Assembly (NCBI GenBank): GCA_947471745.1
Contig: CANJKZ010000979.1
Location: 992,001-1,056,000, forward strand
Length of the DNA: 64,000 bases
Source: Closterium sp. Naga37s-1
Lineage: Eukaryota > Streptophyta > Zygnematophyceae > Desmidiales > Closteriaceae
Direction: 5' to 3'
A program made the translations under genes and the position numbers. Below the pieces are notes generated by a model. That model did no database searches, was not told the origin of the DNA, and saw nothing but the letters and a program-made list of their open reading frames with translations. This document shows, piece by piece, positions 11,704-24,000 of the stretch (the stretch's first letter is position 1; every line of letters starts with the position of its first letter).

Positions 11704-14700
11704 TGTCAAACTTATATATGCTATAGTCTGTTTAGGCTGTAGTGGGGTAGTCCTTAGAGGGTACAACACTTTGTGTTTCCTACTTGTACCCATCTCCTTT
11801 CTAGTTTCATCATTCTTCTCGTTAATTCTCACATGGTATAGAGCAGGTTCCCTAGTGGGACTGTTTCTTCCTAAGGGCCCACCACGTTAAAATTTTTTTT
11901 TTTACCTGCCCGAAGCGCGCTTCGCGCACTGCCCTGACCTACGCCTTTGCAGCCCCTACGCGGCCCCTTAGCGGCCCCCTTCGCGGCCCCTTAGCGGCCC
12001 CTTCGCGGCCCCCTAACGGCCCCTTCGCGGCCCCCTACAGCCCCTTCGCGGCCCCTTATCGGCCCCTTTGCGGCCCCCCCCTAGCGGCCCCTTCGCGGCC
12101 CCTTCACGGCCCCTTAACGGCCCCTTCGCGGCCCCCTATCGGCCCCTTATCGCCCCCTTCGCGGCCCCCCCTAGCGGCCCCTTAGCGGCCCCCTACGGCC
12201 CCTTCGCGGCCCCTTATCGGCCCCTTCACAGCCCCCTACGGCCCCTTCGCGGCCCCTTATCGGCCCCTTCACGGCCCCTTAACGGCCCCTTTTCGGCCCC
12301 TTCGCGGCCCCTCAGTGGCCCCTACGCAGCGTCGCCCCTGCTAGCGGCGTCGCCCCTGCCCGCGGCGTCGCCCCTGCCCGCGGCGTCGCCCCAGCCCACG
12401 GCATCGCCCCGGCCCGCGGCGTCGCCCCTGCCCACGGCGTCGCCCCTGCTCGCGGCGTCGCCCCTGCTCGCGACGTCGCCCCTGCTGCCGCAGCCCCTGC
12501 TGACGCGGCACCTGCAGTAGCGGCCCCTCCCCTGATGGCGCGACACCTGCTGCTGCGGCCCCTGCTGTCAAGGCCCGGCCCCGCACCCGCTCCTGGTAAG
12601 CACCCGAACCGCACTGCCCTACTGAGCAGCACTGCCTTGCACTGCCCTGCTGCTACTGTTTCTACTGCTGCTACTGCTGCTACTACTGCTACTCTTGCTA
12701 CTGCTCCTACTGTTGCTATGGCTAGTCCTACCGTTCTCACCTTTGATGTTGAGGGACGTGCAGTTGATTTTGACGTGTGGGTTGACGACCTACAGCTATT
12801 CCTTCAATGTGATTCTAGGGATGGGGTGTCCCTCTTCGATCACACGTCCGGTGTTTCCACTGCTCCTGCTGCCACTGCTGACAGTACTGTTCGCTCGCAG
12901 TGGACCACTCGTGACGCTGTTGCTCGTCTTGCTGTTCGTAGTCACCTACCGCCCGCTGAGCGCGCGCACTTTGGCCAGTACAAGACTGCTCAGTCTTTGT
13001 ACGACGCTGTAGTTGCACGCTACTCCTCCCCTGCCACTGCTGCCCTCAGCCGCCTCATGCTACCGTACCTTTTCCCTGACCTTGCTGCCTTTGCCACTGT
13101 CGCTGACCTAGTTGCTCACCTTCGCACTAGTGACGCCCGCTACCGCGCTGCCCTTCCCACTGAGTTCTGTGCCAAGAACCCCCCTCCCATGTACATCACC
13201 CTGTACTACCTAGTCACCCGCCTCCCTGACTCTCTCTCTTCAGTCAGGGACCACTTTCTCTCCCTTTGCCCCACCGAGTTGACTGTCGACCTGCTAGAGG
13301 AGCCCCTTGCTGTAGCTGAGAAGAGTATCTTAGCTGTAGGTGCTTCTCGCGGCGACCGTCGCACCCCCTTCTTTGAGGGGTGTTCCCCTGTCCCCCTTCT
13401 CCCCTCTGTTGCTTCTGCTGCTGCTGTCGACCTCGTTGGCACTGAGGAGGTCGGCGCTGCGTCTGCCTCTAGTGGGAGACGCCGCACCAGCAAGGGCAAG
13501 GAGAGCAAGGGTGGTGGAGGGGGCGGCGGGGGAAGCAGTGGAGGAGGTGGAGGCGGCGGAGGAGGTGGAGGTGGTGGTGGGGGTGGTACCGGGAGTGGGG
13601 GCGTCAGTGGCAGCGGTGGAGGTCGTGGCGGCGGTGGCGGAGGAGGTGGAGGCAGCGGCAACGGTGGTGGAGGTAGCGGAGGAGGTGGTGCTGGTCGAGG
13701 TGCAGCCGCGCAGCGTGGAGGCTTTGGTGGCAGCCAGCGCCAGCAGCAGCTGCGCACCCGTGAGACCCCGTCGGTTCAGCAGCTTCGTGATTGGTACGCT
13801 GGGCATGGGAGGTCTGGGGGTGCAGGTCCCTGCACGTACGTTCTTCGCACCGGCACTCGTAGTGGGGAGGTGTGTGGGCTCCCACACACCACGCAGCGCT
13901 GCTTTGGTCGCTTGACTGACGCTTGGCGTACCCAGTTTCCTGACGCCGTTGAGCTTCCTCGTTGGCATGATCTGCTTCTGCAGAATGTGCCTATCTTTGA
14001 TGTAGACTTTGATGCTATCCTTGCTGCCATGTATGCTCTTGCTGATAGTGCTGAGGGTGACTGTTACCTGAGTGTCCCGCCCGACCCGGGCATTGCGGCT
14101 GCTGCTCTAGGTGCTAGTGCGTCTGCTGCTCCAGGTACTAGTGCGTCTGCTGCTCCAGGTGCTGGTGCGTTTGCTCTCTCTGGTACTGCACCTACTGAGT
14201 CCTTGCACACTATCACACTTGACTCTGGTGCATCGCGCTCTTTCTTTAGAGACAGCACCACGCTCACGCCACTCAGTCAGCCTGTTGCGGTCTCCCTTGC
14301 TGACCCCTCCGGGGGCCCAGTCCTTGCACACTCCTCCACTGTTCTACCGTGTCCTGCGGCCCCGTCGGGCTTGCTGTCGGGACTCCACCTCCCCTCGTTC
14401 TCTACGAACTTGGTGAGTGGAGCTGACCTTTAGGACGCGTGGGTTGACCAGTTCACCCCTGGAGGTCAGCGTGTGACCCACTGCACTTGCTCTCGGACGG
14501 GCCGCCACCTGGCCACGTTCACCCGTCGGCCAGGGTCGAGTCTGTACACACTGATTACTGCGCCTCCTCCGGTCCCTGCGTCTGGTCAGGTAGCTGCGTC
14601 CAATCAGGTGTTTGCTGCCGCGTCCAGGTCTAGTCCTGAGTCTGCCCCCTGCTCGTGTCGTCCTCTGGCGCACGAGACTCTCCTTTGGCACATCGTCAGT

Positions 14701-16492
14701 GGCATGTGGATCTTCAGGGTGAAGCGGCCGCCGGGTTCTCCGCCTGTCTTCAAGGCGCGTTACGTTGCACGTGGCTTCAGTCAGCGACAGGGAGTTGACT
14801 TCTTCTAGACCTTCTCCCCTACCCCGAAGATGACCACTCTTCGGATACTGCTGCACGTAGCTGCTCAGCGTGACTACGAGCTCCACTCGCTTGACTTCAG
14901 CACAGCCTTCCTACAGGGCAGCCTGCACGAGGAGATCTGGCTGCGCCGCCCACCTGGCTTCACTGGGTCGTTTCCAGCTGGTACCCAGTGTAGCCTCCGG
15001 CGGCCAGTCTACGGTCTCCGTCAGGCACCTCATGAGTGGCACGACACACTCAGGACGACTCTTGCTGCTCTTGGTTTTGCTCCTTCCACTTCTGACCCTT
15101 CTCTGTTCTTACGCACTGACACTAGTCTGCCGCCGTTCTACGTTCTGGTGTACGTAGACGACCTCATCTTTGCTACTGCTGACACTGAGGCACTCGCCCA
15201 CGTGAAGTCCGAGCTGCAGAAGAGACACACGTGCACAGACCTGGGTGAGCTGACAAGCGATCTTGGCTTGCGGATCACCCGGGACAGAGCACAGCGCACC
15301 ATTACCTTGACTCAGTCACACATGGTGCAGCAAGTCCTTCAGCGCTTCGGCTTCACGTACTCCTCGCCACAGTCCACTCCTCTGCCTACCGGTCACTCGC
15401 TCTCAGCTCCACCTTCAGACGAGTCCGTAGAGCCGAGTGGCCCGTATCCAGAGCTTGTGGGCTGCCTCATGTACCTGATGACTTGCACACGACCTGACCT
15501 CGCATACCCTCTCAGCCTTCTGGCTCGCTACGTGGCTCCCGGCAGGCACCGAAAGGTGCAATGGGATGCTGCGAAGAGGGTGTTGCGATACTTGTGCAGT
15601 ACATCGGGCATGGGGCTCGTGCTTGGAGGACGGGCTCGAGTTGTCCTCACTGGTCACGCTGACGCCTCCTGGGTTGACGACTTGGCTACGCAGCGGTCGT
15701 CACAGGGTTACACCTTCAGTCTTGGCTCCTGTTCTGTCTCTTGGCGGTCTACCCGCTCTTCTTCTGTTCTCAGCTCCAGTTGTGAGGCTGAGATCTACGC
15801 TGGGGCCATGGCTGCACAGGAGCTACGCTGGCTCACCTACCTGCTGACCGACTTGGGAGAGGCGCCTCGTTCTCCTCCAGTTCTGTACGTCGACAACAAG
15901 GCCATGCTGGCCTTGTGTGAGGAGCACAGACTGGAGCACAGAACGAAGCACATTGCTCTGCGCTACTTCCTTGCTCGAGAGTTGCAGCAGCGTGGCCAGC
16001 TTCGTCTTGCTTACGTGGCCTCTCAGGCCAACACTGCTGATGTTTTCACCAAGGCACTTCAGCCTTGTGATCATCAGCGTTTCTGTACTGTGTTAGGCCT
16101 TGTAATTACTGTGCCTCACTTGCTTTCTTCTTGACTCTGCCTGTACTGTACTCTTTATACATATACCTGCATGTTCACACTTGCTAGGTTGTGTTCACTG
16201 TATTGTTTGTTCTCCTTTATATAACTCTGCATGTGAACTGGCCTTGTGGCCATTTGCTTGTGCTCAGACTGCGTGGTGACTTTGTGATCCACCCTGAGCT
16301 TGCTTTGCCTTCTTGACTGGTCTTGTGACCCCTTGTTCTCCCCCACTTTGCCTATGGGGGTGTGTCAAACTTATATATGCTATAGTCTGTTTAGGCTGTA
16401 GTGGGGTAGTCCTTAGAGGGTACAACACTTTGTGTTTCCTACTTGTACCCATCTCCTTTCTAGTTTCATCATTCTTCTTGTTAATTCTCACA
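11704..16492 (+). mobile_element. Young Ty1/copia element inside gypsy gag
   Basis: The LTRs are 11704-11833 and 16363-16492 (130 bp, one difference by eye). The target duplication ACGCC at 11699-11703 and 16493-16497 is perfect. The primer site TGGTATAGAGCAGG starts at 11834, and the purine tract CTATGGGGGTG precedes the 3' LTR. In order I see a GC-rich tandem leader (about 11940-12530), gag from the ATG at 12718 (with a long Gly-rich stretch), a protease signature LDSGASRSFF near 14220, and reverse transcriptase plus RNase H to about 16134. It is broken, with a few breaks, but very recently inserted judging by its LTRs. Confidence 0.93.
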
Positions 16493-16574
16493 ACGCCATC
16501 ACTGGCTGGGCCTGAGCGCAATCCCATGCTGTCGTGATGTGACGGTGTGCCAGATGAGATGACAATTGGCTCAT

Positions 16575-18228
16575 TGTTAGAATCAGGAACGGAATGAAAA
16601 CAGAGAAGAAGGGGTTTTCACTAGCAGGCAGTTGAGTACATATAGCAAACCCTAAATTGGGCTGTACTCGCTATAGAGTACCCCACTGCAGGCTAGACAA
16701 ACATAACATTCTGACACACCCCCATAGCCAAAGTGTGGTGTAATCAGCACAACAAGCAAAGCAAAGCAAGCTCAGGGTGGATCACGACGTCACCACACAT
16801 TCTGAGCACAAGTACAAGAAGCAGCAGTTTATAGTTCACAGTAATAAGCAAAGCTAGAGGCTATCATAGAGGGTAAGTGAGGAGGAGGAGGGACTATGAG
16901 AGGAGAGGAGATAGGAGACGACGGGTGAAGCTGCAGAAACACGGGCAATAGGAGCGGCGCGCACTGTGGCTACCGGAGATTGTAGCCTCCGGACTACTGG
17001 AGTAACTGGCTCCGCGGCTAACTCTGAGCGGCAGGAGCAACGGACCCACGGGCGACTGGCGCAGCAGGCTCGCTGGGCTACCGGAGATTGTAGCCTCCGG
17101 ACTACTGGCGCTGCTGGCGACACGACGGCTGCCTCCGCCCAACCTCCCTCTAACTGTCTCACCCCCCCTTTCACACACCCCCTGCTGCACCTCTAGCACT
17201 GCTCACATGCCACCCCCGTAGTACTACTCCGACAGCTCCCACATATCCACCCCCCTCAGCGGCAGCTGCAGCAGTGGGAGACAGAGGAGGAGGAGGAGTA
17301 GAGGAGGCGGCACACAATTGTCACCCCCATACGCTCCACCCCCAAACCCTAACACTGGTAGCACGGGGTGAGAGCGGGAGCGGGACATAGCGGCCTACTT
17401 GGGGCTGCAGGGGCGGCTCACGGGCTGCAGGAGGGGTAGCGCGCAGGCGACCAGGGTGGGGGTCGCGCGGGCCCCTGAGGGCGCCTCGACGGGCGTCAGG
17501 AGGGGGCCGCGTGTGGGCCCCCGAGGGCGCCACGACGGGCGACTGGAGGGGGGCCGCGCGCGGGCCCCCGAGGGCGCCACGACGGGCGTCAGAAGGGGGC
17601 CGCGCGCTGGCCCCCGAGGGCGCCGCGACGGGCGACGGGAGGGGGCCGCGCGCAGGCCCCCGAGGGCGCCACGTCGGGCGACGGAAGGGGGGGCCGCGCG
17701 GGCCCCCGATGGCGCCACGACGGGCGACGGGAGGGCCGCGCACGAGCCCCCCCCGAAGGTGCCGTGACGAACGACAGGGGGGGGGGGCCGTCGCGTGGGC
17801 CCCCGGGGTGCCGCGACGGGCTACGGGATGGGGGGGGGGGGGGCGACGCGCGGGCCCACAGGGCTCCGCGACGGGCGACGGGCAGGGCAGCTCGCGGGCC
17901 CCCAGGGCGCCGCGTGAGACAGCAAACCGCCGCGCGCCTCGGGGCGCACGGCGGGCAGAAAACCGCCACGCGCTCGGAGCGTGTGGCGGGAAGAAAAAAC
18001 GTCGCGCGCCACGGGGCGCGCGACAGACAGGACAGCAGCGGAAGCAGGTGGGCCCACAGGCCAGGAGCGATGTCGCTCTGATTCCATGTTAGAATCAGGA
18101 ACGGAATGAAAACAGAGAAGAAGGGGTTTTCACTAGCAGGCAGTTGAGTACATATAGCAAACCCTAAATTGGGCTGTACTCGCTATAGAGTACCCCACTG
18201 CAGGCTAGACAAACATAACATTCTGACA
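16575..18228 (-). mobile_element. Short LTR element without pol, copia-derived, inside gypsy
   Basis: The LTRs are 16575-16716 and 18087-18228 (142 bp), identical by eye. The target duplication CTCAT at 16570-16574 and 18229-18233 is perfect. Read on the minus strand, the primer site is TGGAATCAGAGC next to the 5' LTR and the purine tract is CTATGGGGGTG before the 3' LTR. The interior is GC-rich, tandemly repeated and non-coding. The roughly 90 bp before the purine tract closely resemble the same part of the copia element at 16255-16362. This suggests a copia-derived non-autonomous family that borrows copia proteins. It is the youngest insertion here. Confidence 0.9.
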
Positions 18229-18596
18229 CTCATCCAATTGCGCATGTGCATTTGCAAGTGCTTGTGATGCTGCTGGTGCATTCACTGTTGATTGCTGGCG
18301 GGCGGAGTCGCGTTTCGCCGTGAGTGTCGCGATTTCGAGCGCCGAATCGTCGAGTTGGCGGACGAGCCGGTCGAGTTGCTCCTGCGTCAACGTCGCGAGA
18401 TTGAGGTCGGCCATGGCGGGGGTGTCGGGCAAGCTCAGCGAGAGCCTCAGTCGTGGGCGTGCGTGCTTTCGATAGAGCACGTCGAGCGTCGATGCCTGAA
18501 CGCTGAGAGACGTCTACGCCCTCCAAAAACTGAGATAGTGGGGAAGCGAAGGTGAGGGTGCGGTCCGAGAAGAGATCGTAGGCTCTGAATTCCAAG

Positions 18597-20216
18597 TGTT
18601 ATGAGTGCAATTGAGCGAGCGAGCGAGAATTGCACTATCGAAGCAAAACAATACCTTGAGCGAAGGCAGGAGCGAAGAATATATAGCTAAGTGTCAGAAT
18701 TATATTATTATAACTGCATGTAGTTCTAGCTGTAGTGTAGTTATCCTAATTTCCTGCTTGGTGGTGTACCCCCTTTCCTCCCCTATTTGTACTTCACTTA
18801 CTATAGTGAAACCTTTTCCTTGCTCAAATTCTGTCGATAGTCATGCCTAGCCCAAACCCTAGGATGGCCCCTAGTCTCACCCTCTAGCTACTATTCCGAC
18901 ATGGTTTTAGAGCTGGTTCCATCCTGGAACCTTCCTGTAATTTTAAGAGATATGGACATACACGCGCGCGGCCTGTTTTGTCCTGCGTCCCGTCCCGTCG
19001 CCCTCGCAGCGCATGCCCGTCCCGTCCCGTCGCGCCAGTGGCGCTTGCCTGTCCCGTCGCGTCGCGCCTGAAGCGCCCGCCCGTCCCGTCCCGTCGTGCT
19101 TGCTGCGCCCGCCCGTCCCGTCCCATCGCGCCTGCTGCAACTGCTCGCCCCGTCCCGTGCACTGCCCCTTCGCCCCGCCGCTGGTCGTGAACTCTAGCGC
19201 CATGCACGTTGCTGGCGCCAGCACCTTCTATAGTGGGGTGGGGGGGAGATGAGTGGGTGGCGGACTGTGGGAGGAGATGTAGTGAGGGGGTGGTGAGCGA
19301 GATGCTGTCAAGCCAGCAGCCGCCCCTCCTCTCTTTCTCACTGTCGAACGTGCAGCTGTGGGGGGAAGGGTAAGAGAGAGTGGCGGACGAAGCAACCACG
19401 CATATGGAACTGCCGCCCTCTGCTACCGTGGCACCTCCTGCTGCAGCCCCTGTCGCCACCTTTGTTTGTCTCGTCTCTCTGCTGCTGTTGAGCGGCAGGT
19501 GCTGCCGTTGAGCCCTGCGTTGCCGCCACTCTTTCTCGCCGCACGCACCTGCTCTCCAGGCTACCTGCGCCACATGCACCTACTGTTGTCTGTTTCTATC
19601 TTGCCTCAAGGCTTACTGCAGCTGTATCTGCCACTACTGCACTGGTTGTCACTGCTCTTGCGTGCTGCTGCTTTGTTCTGCTTGGTGTACCCCTGCAGGT
19701 TGTGTCTTGCACTTGGTTATTCTTGCATGCAGTGAAGGGGGGATGTCAGAATTATATTGTTATAACTGCATGTAGTTCTAGCTGTATTGTAGTTATCCTA
19801 ATTTCCCGCTTGGTGGTGTACCCCCTTTCCTCCCGTATTTGTACTTCACTTTCTATAGTGAAACCTTTTCCTTGCTCAAATTCTCTCGATAGTCATGCCT
19901 AGCCCAAACCCTAGGATGGCCCCTAGTCTCACCCTCTAGCTACTATTCCGACACAAAGCTAGCGTGGTAACGGTAACGCGAGAAATTTGGTGCGCTACGG
20001 GCCTAGTGCCGAGGTTGGGAAATGTCGAGGCGGAGGTCCGGAGCGCGGGTTACCAACCAAATTGTGAGGTTGGGTCACATCGTGAACAGTGGCGGGTGTT
20101 GGGGTCGAGGCGAGTTTCGTGAGCGCGTAACGTTTCACTGTTGGGTGTCAATGGCGGGAATGGTCATGTACGCGGTAGGCAGGGACGCGAAGTAATGTAA
20201 AGGAATTTTCCTTACA
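18597..20216 (-). repeat. Gypsy LTR, right copy, split by an insertion
   Basis: This is the second copy of the gypsy LTR. Its two parts, 18597-18691 and 19954-20216, flank the short LTR element. In element orientation it is the 5' LTR. The sequence just inside it (CTTGGAATTCAGAGCC on the minus strand) may be a primer-site variant. Confidence 0.85.
18692..19953 (+). mobile_element. Short LTR element without pol, inside the gypsy LTR
   Basis: The LTRs are 18692-18901 and 19744-19953 (210 bp, six differences by eye, about 3 percent). The flanks CTAAG (18687-18691) and CAAAG (19954-19958) fit a 5-bp target duplication with one change. The primer-site-like TGGTTTTAGAGCTGG starts at 18902. The interior of about 840 bp is GC-rich with repeats of CCCGTCCCGTCGCGCC type and has no gag or pol. 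It belongs to a different LTR family from the other two short elements, is older than them, and splits the right gypsy LTR. Confidence 0.87.
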
Positions 20217-21025
20217 TTTACATAGTTTAGCATCATGATTTGGGGAAGTTCTGCAAAATTAGTCTGGCAGAATTGTGGTGAAATCATGGTTGATTGTGGA
20301 ATTATTATAAATTTTAAACACATTGATGTTTTTCAAAATTGTGTATTGTGAAAGCGAAGCTGCCTGTACCGCATATTTGGCAGCGTCGAAGCGCGCTAAA
20401 CGCCCTTCTCCAACTACAAAAACCGTGGGTTGGAGTTCATTCCCTCCACCCACGTTTCTCGTTTTCCAACGGCTCAATCAACATCCCCACCACCCACCCC
20501 GGACCAACTACAAGACCACAGCTGCTTGGACGGACGATTCCATAGCTAGTAATATTTGCATGTAATAGCATGTGTTTAAGAACGATGCATATGTTGTATT
20601 AAGCCAGTTGCAATGAGAACGATGTTGCAATGAGAACGATGCCAAATTATAAGGACAAGAAAGCAAGCTTTCTCAATGTTTTAAAATTGAGAAGCTGAAG
20701 ACAGTTTCTAAGCTAACGCGGTCCTGTGGATTACAGTGCGGTGACCTGTCTAGTGTTTCCAACCAGATTCAAGATTGCTTCGAAGGTCAAGTGAACAAGA
20801 GCTTCTAAATCGGTGGTGTACAAATCACAGGGATGCAAATGCTTATTGTACGGTTTGGTAGGCTTTTGCGAGGAGTGCTTTCCAAGTTCACATCCCATCA
20901 ACATACCTACAAAGAATCGGCGTACCAGTATCCTAATACCAAGTTGGATACAGAGCGTTGAAGTCCTAAAAAATCATGTGTCCATCGTCAACTAGTGAAG
21001 TGACCGTTCGGAACATTTAGAGCGC
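20217..21025. other. Intergenic, gypsy to RING gene
   Basis: No gene is supported. The stretch is AT-richer than the element beside it and holds a short direct repeat CAATGAGAACGATG (about 20610-20643). The last few hundred bases are the likely promoter and leader of the RING-H2 gene. Confidence 0.4.
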
Positions 21026-24000
21026 TTGCTACCGTTGCGTTGCGTGTATGTTATTGATATTGATTGCGTAGTAAGCGGTTTGGCAGAGCTGGTGGCACTA
21101 GATTGCCCCCCCTGTCGCCAAGTAGCCGTTCCTTCCTCGCGTTATTTTCAACGGGAAAGAATGGACGACTTTCAGCGAGTTTCTGGAAGATGCGAGAGGC
21201 GTTTCAGTAAAAGAAGTGATGATGAAAGCGTAGGTGATAATAACGGAGTTGACCCTGAACGAGGTGATACTTGGGAAGCAGCAGCAGCGTTCGCATCGAC
21301 ATCAGCATCAGAAGCAGCATCAGCATCAGCATCAGTAGCTGCAGCAGCAGTATCATCAGAAGCGGTTGTGAATGAAACGGGTGTGACTGAAGCGCGACCT
21401 CGGATTCAAGTGCCTGACGGCGAGGAGGAGGATGACGACGACATGCCGGACCTTTGCAGCGACCCTGAAGATTGTGATTACAACGAGATTCAAGACGGTG
21501 GGGATCATGGAATTAGGGATCAAGGCGGTGGGGGTCAAGGTCGTGAAGCAGGGGAGAATGGGTATGAGAGTCGGGACGGTCGTGCAGCCGAAGAGGATTT
21601 TATGTTCAACGATAGCGCTGTGACGGCGACACTAGCGGTTGTGACTGAAGCGGGGGGAGCAGCAGTAGCGGAAGTGGAAGAAGATGAACTGCCGGATCTC
21701 GTATCGCCTCGTACGAGCACGTCACCGGATGTGGCTGAAACGGGTGTACCTGAAATGCGTGTGACAGAAACGGATGTGCTTGAAACGAGGCCTCTGAATG
21801 AGAATGAAGCGGCAGCAAGCGAGGATGAACTGCCAGCTCTTACCAGCGGCAGCGATGGTGGTGCTATTAGCGAGAGTGACCATATCGTGTACGACGAGGA
21901 CGAGGAAAACGAGATAGAGGAACGGTGGTGGAGGAGGGAGAATGAGACCGCGGGCGTCAGGGGCCGTTATTATAACGAGCCCGATGAGAGCGACAACAGC
22001 GAGTACAGCGAGAGTGACAATAGCGAGTACGAGTTGGAGGAGAGGGAGGCAGAGAATCGAATCCCAGGCCGCAGGAACCGCGGAAATTGGGTTGCGGATA
22101 ATTTTCTTAGCACTTTAAGACAACTGGAGGGTTTGTTGCTGGAGATAGGAGGCTCGTGGTCTAGCCTTGAAGGGGAGGCGGAGGGAGAAGAAGGACAGGA
22201 GGCGGAAAGGGAGGGGGAGGAAGAAGAGGATGGGGAGGAGGAGGAGGAGGAGGAGGAAGGAGAGGGGGGATGGAGTGATGCAGAGGAGGAGCATGTGGGA
22301 GGGAGGGCGCGCGTGCCTCTGTTTCGCATGGGCGTTGAGAGGCTGGCGTCTGGCTTTAACAGCGGACGGGGCAGACGCGGACGACGAGGGGTGAGGCGAG
22401 GAGGTGTGGCGGGGACTGGCTTGAGAGGTGGTGTTACGGAGCTGGAGGGGAGGGAGGAGAGGGAGGAGAGGGAGGGGATGGAGGGAATGGTGGGGAGGGA
22501 GGGAGGGGAAGCGGGGGAGGGGGGTTCAGGACGAGCCAACTTGCAGAGGGCCGTTCCTGCTTCGTCCACGTCATCATCCCCTGCCCCTGCTGCAGCTGCT
22601 ACAGCAGCATCGTCGTCATCATCATCCACATCAGCATCCACGTCAGCATCGTCTGTGTCTTTGTTGTCAGGATCGTTATCCGCAGAACAAGCGGCAGAAA
22701 TGGCACGGCTGGAAGGCGCAGCACCAGTCTTTCTGAGACCTTTTCAGGAGGTCGAGGGAGCAACTCCTGCTGTGCAGCAGGGCGAGAGGGAGCGCGGCGA
22801 GAGGCAGAGAGAAGAATGGGAGCGAGGAGAAGCACCTGGGAGAGAATCATCTGAGGGAGAAGCGTTCGAGCGAGAAGTGCATGAGAGGCAGGCGCGTGAG
22901 GCAGAGGCGCAAGCGTTTGTAGCGGGGCCCACAGAAGACAGGGGAGCAGGACTGCTGAGGCGGCTAAGAGCAGCCCAGCAGCAGGCGCTGCTGCGGCTGG
23001 AGGTGGGGTTGGAGAGGCGGCTGCAGCAGCTGATGCAGGAGCTCGTGGGGCCGTCCGTTCATGTGGAGTTCAGCCTTCGCCGCGGCCGCCTTGTCAACGC
23101 TGACGGTAGCCTTGCTGCTGGTGCTGGTGGCGTTGCCGGTGCTGGTGCTGGTGCTTCTGGTGCTGGTGCTGGTGGTGGTGCTGGTGATGCTGGTGCTGAC
23201 GCTGGTGGTGGTGGTGGGGTTGGTGGTTTGTATGGTGCTGGTTTTGGTGGTGGTGGTGCTGGTGGGCTGGCCTTTGGCGGGGCTGGGTTCGAGGCTCGGA
23301 TACACTGGGGCGCCGGACCTGCTGCTGCCGAACCTGCTGGTTTCGCAGGCGCGGGTGGTGCTACCACGGATTCAGACGGAGTCACAACCACAACCATCGT
23401 TTTTGGCAACAGAGGCCACTTTGGCAACCGAGGAGACTATCTCGACGGCCCAGGCTTAGACGCTTTTCTCGACCAGCTCGTTGCGGCAGACGCGCAACAA
23501 CGCGGCAACCCCCCAGCGGCGCTATCCGCGGTCGACGCGCTGCCAGCTGTCGCCGTGCGATTGGAGGACGTGGAGAGTGGCACGTCGTGCTGCGCGGTGT
23601 GTAAGGAGGTGGCGGAGGTGGGGGAGGAGGTGGTGAGGCTGCCGTGCCGGCACCTGTACCATGGGGGTTGCATTCGACAGTGGCTTGCCGTGAGAAACTC
23701 GTGCCCCATCTGCCGGTTTGAGTTGCCCTCAGATGATGAGGAGTATGAGGAGCGGAGGCGGCTGCGAGAGCGAGAGCAAACGGGGCGGTCGCAGGGGGTG
23801 GGGGAGGAAGCCGGGCGGCGGCAGAGAGTGGGGTCAGAAGCAGGGCAGCGCCAGGGGGAGGGGGGGGAAGCAGGGCTGTGGCAGGGAGAGGGGGGGGCGG
23901 ATGGGTGGCGGGGACAGGAACCGCAGCAGCAGGGGCTGCAGGAGAGGAGGCGGCAGAGAGAGGTGCAAGCAGATGGGACTTTTCGGGAGCAGCAGCGGAG

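Larger units (their letters stand above)
5623..20216 (-). mobile_element. Ty3/gypsy chromovirus, old, opened by four insertions
   Basis: Seen on the minus strand: gag (about 18480-10900), protease region (about 10900-10420), reverse transcriptase with YLDDILVYS (about 10150-9360), RNase H (about 9350-8810), integrase core (about 7227-6690) and a chromodomain-like end (RWKDRTPTEDNW, about 6310-6070). The LTRs are 5623-5974 and 18597-20216, the second split by an insertion. Both begin TGTTA and end TTACA. A long pyrimidine run at 5975-6000 is the polypurine tract on the minus strand. Flanks TTGAC (5618-5622) and TTTAC (20217-20221) look like a worn 5-bp target duplication. By eye the LTRs differ at roughly 9 percent of sites, so it is old. 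It is broken, with many breaks besides the insertions. Confidence 0.9.

Noticed and set aside
17321-18092. Long Arg/Gly/Ala-rich frames on both strands
   Set aside because: Same explanation: GC-rich tandem interior of the 16575-18228 element.
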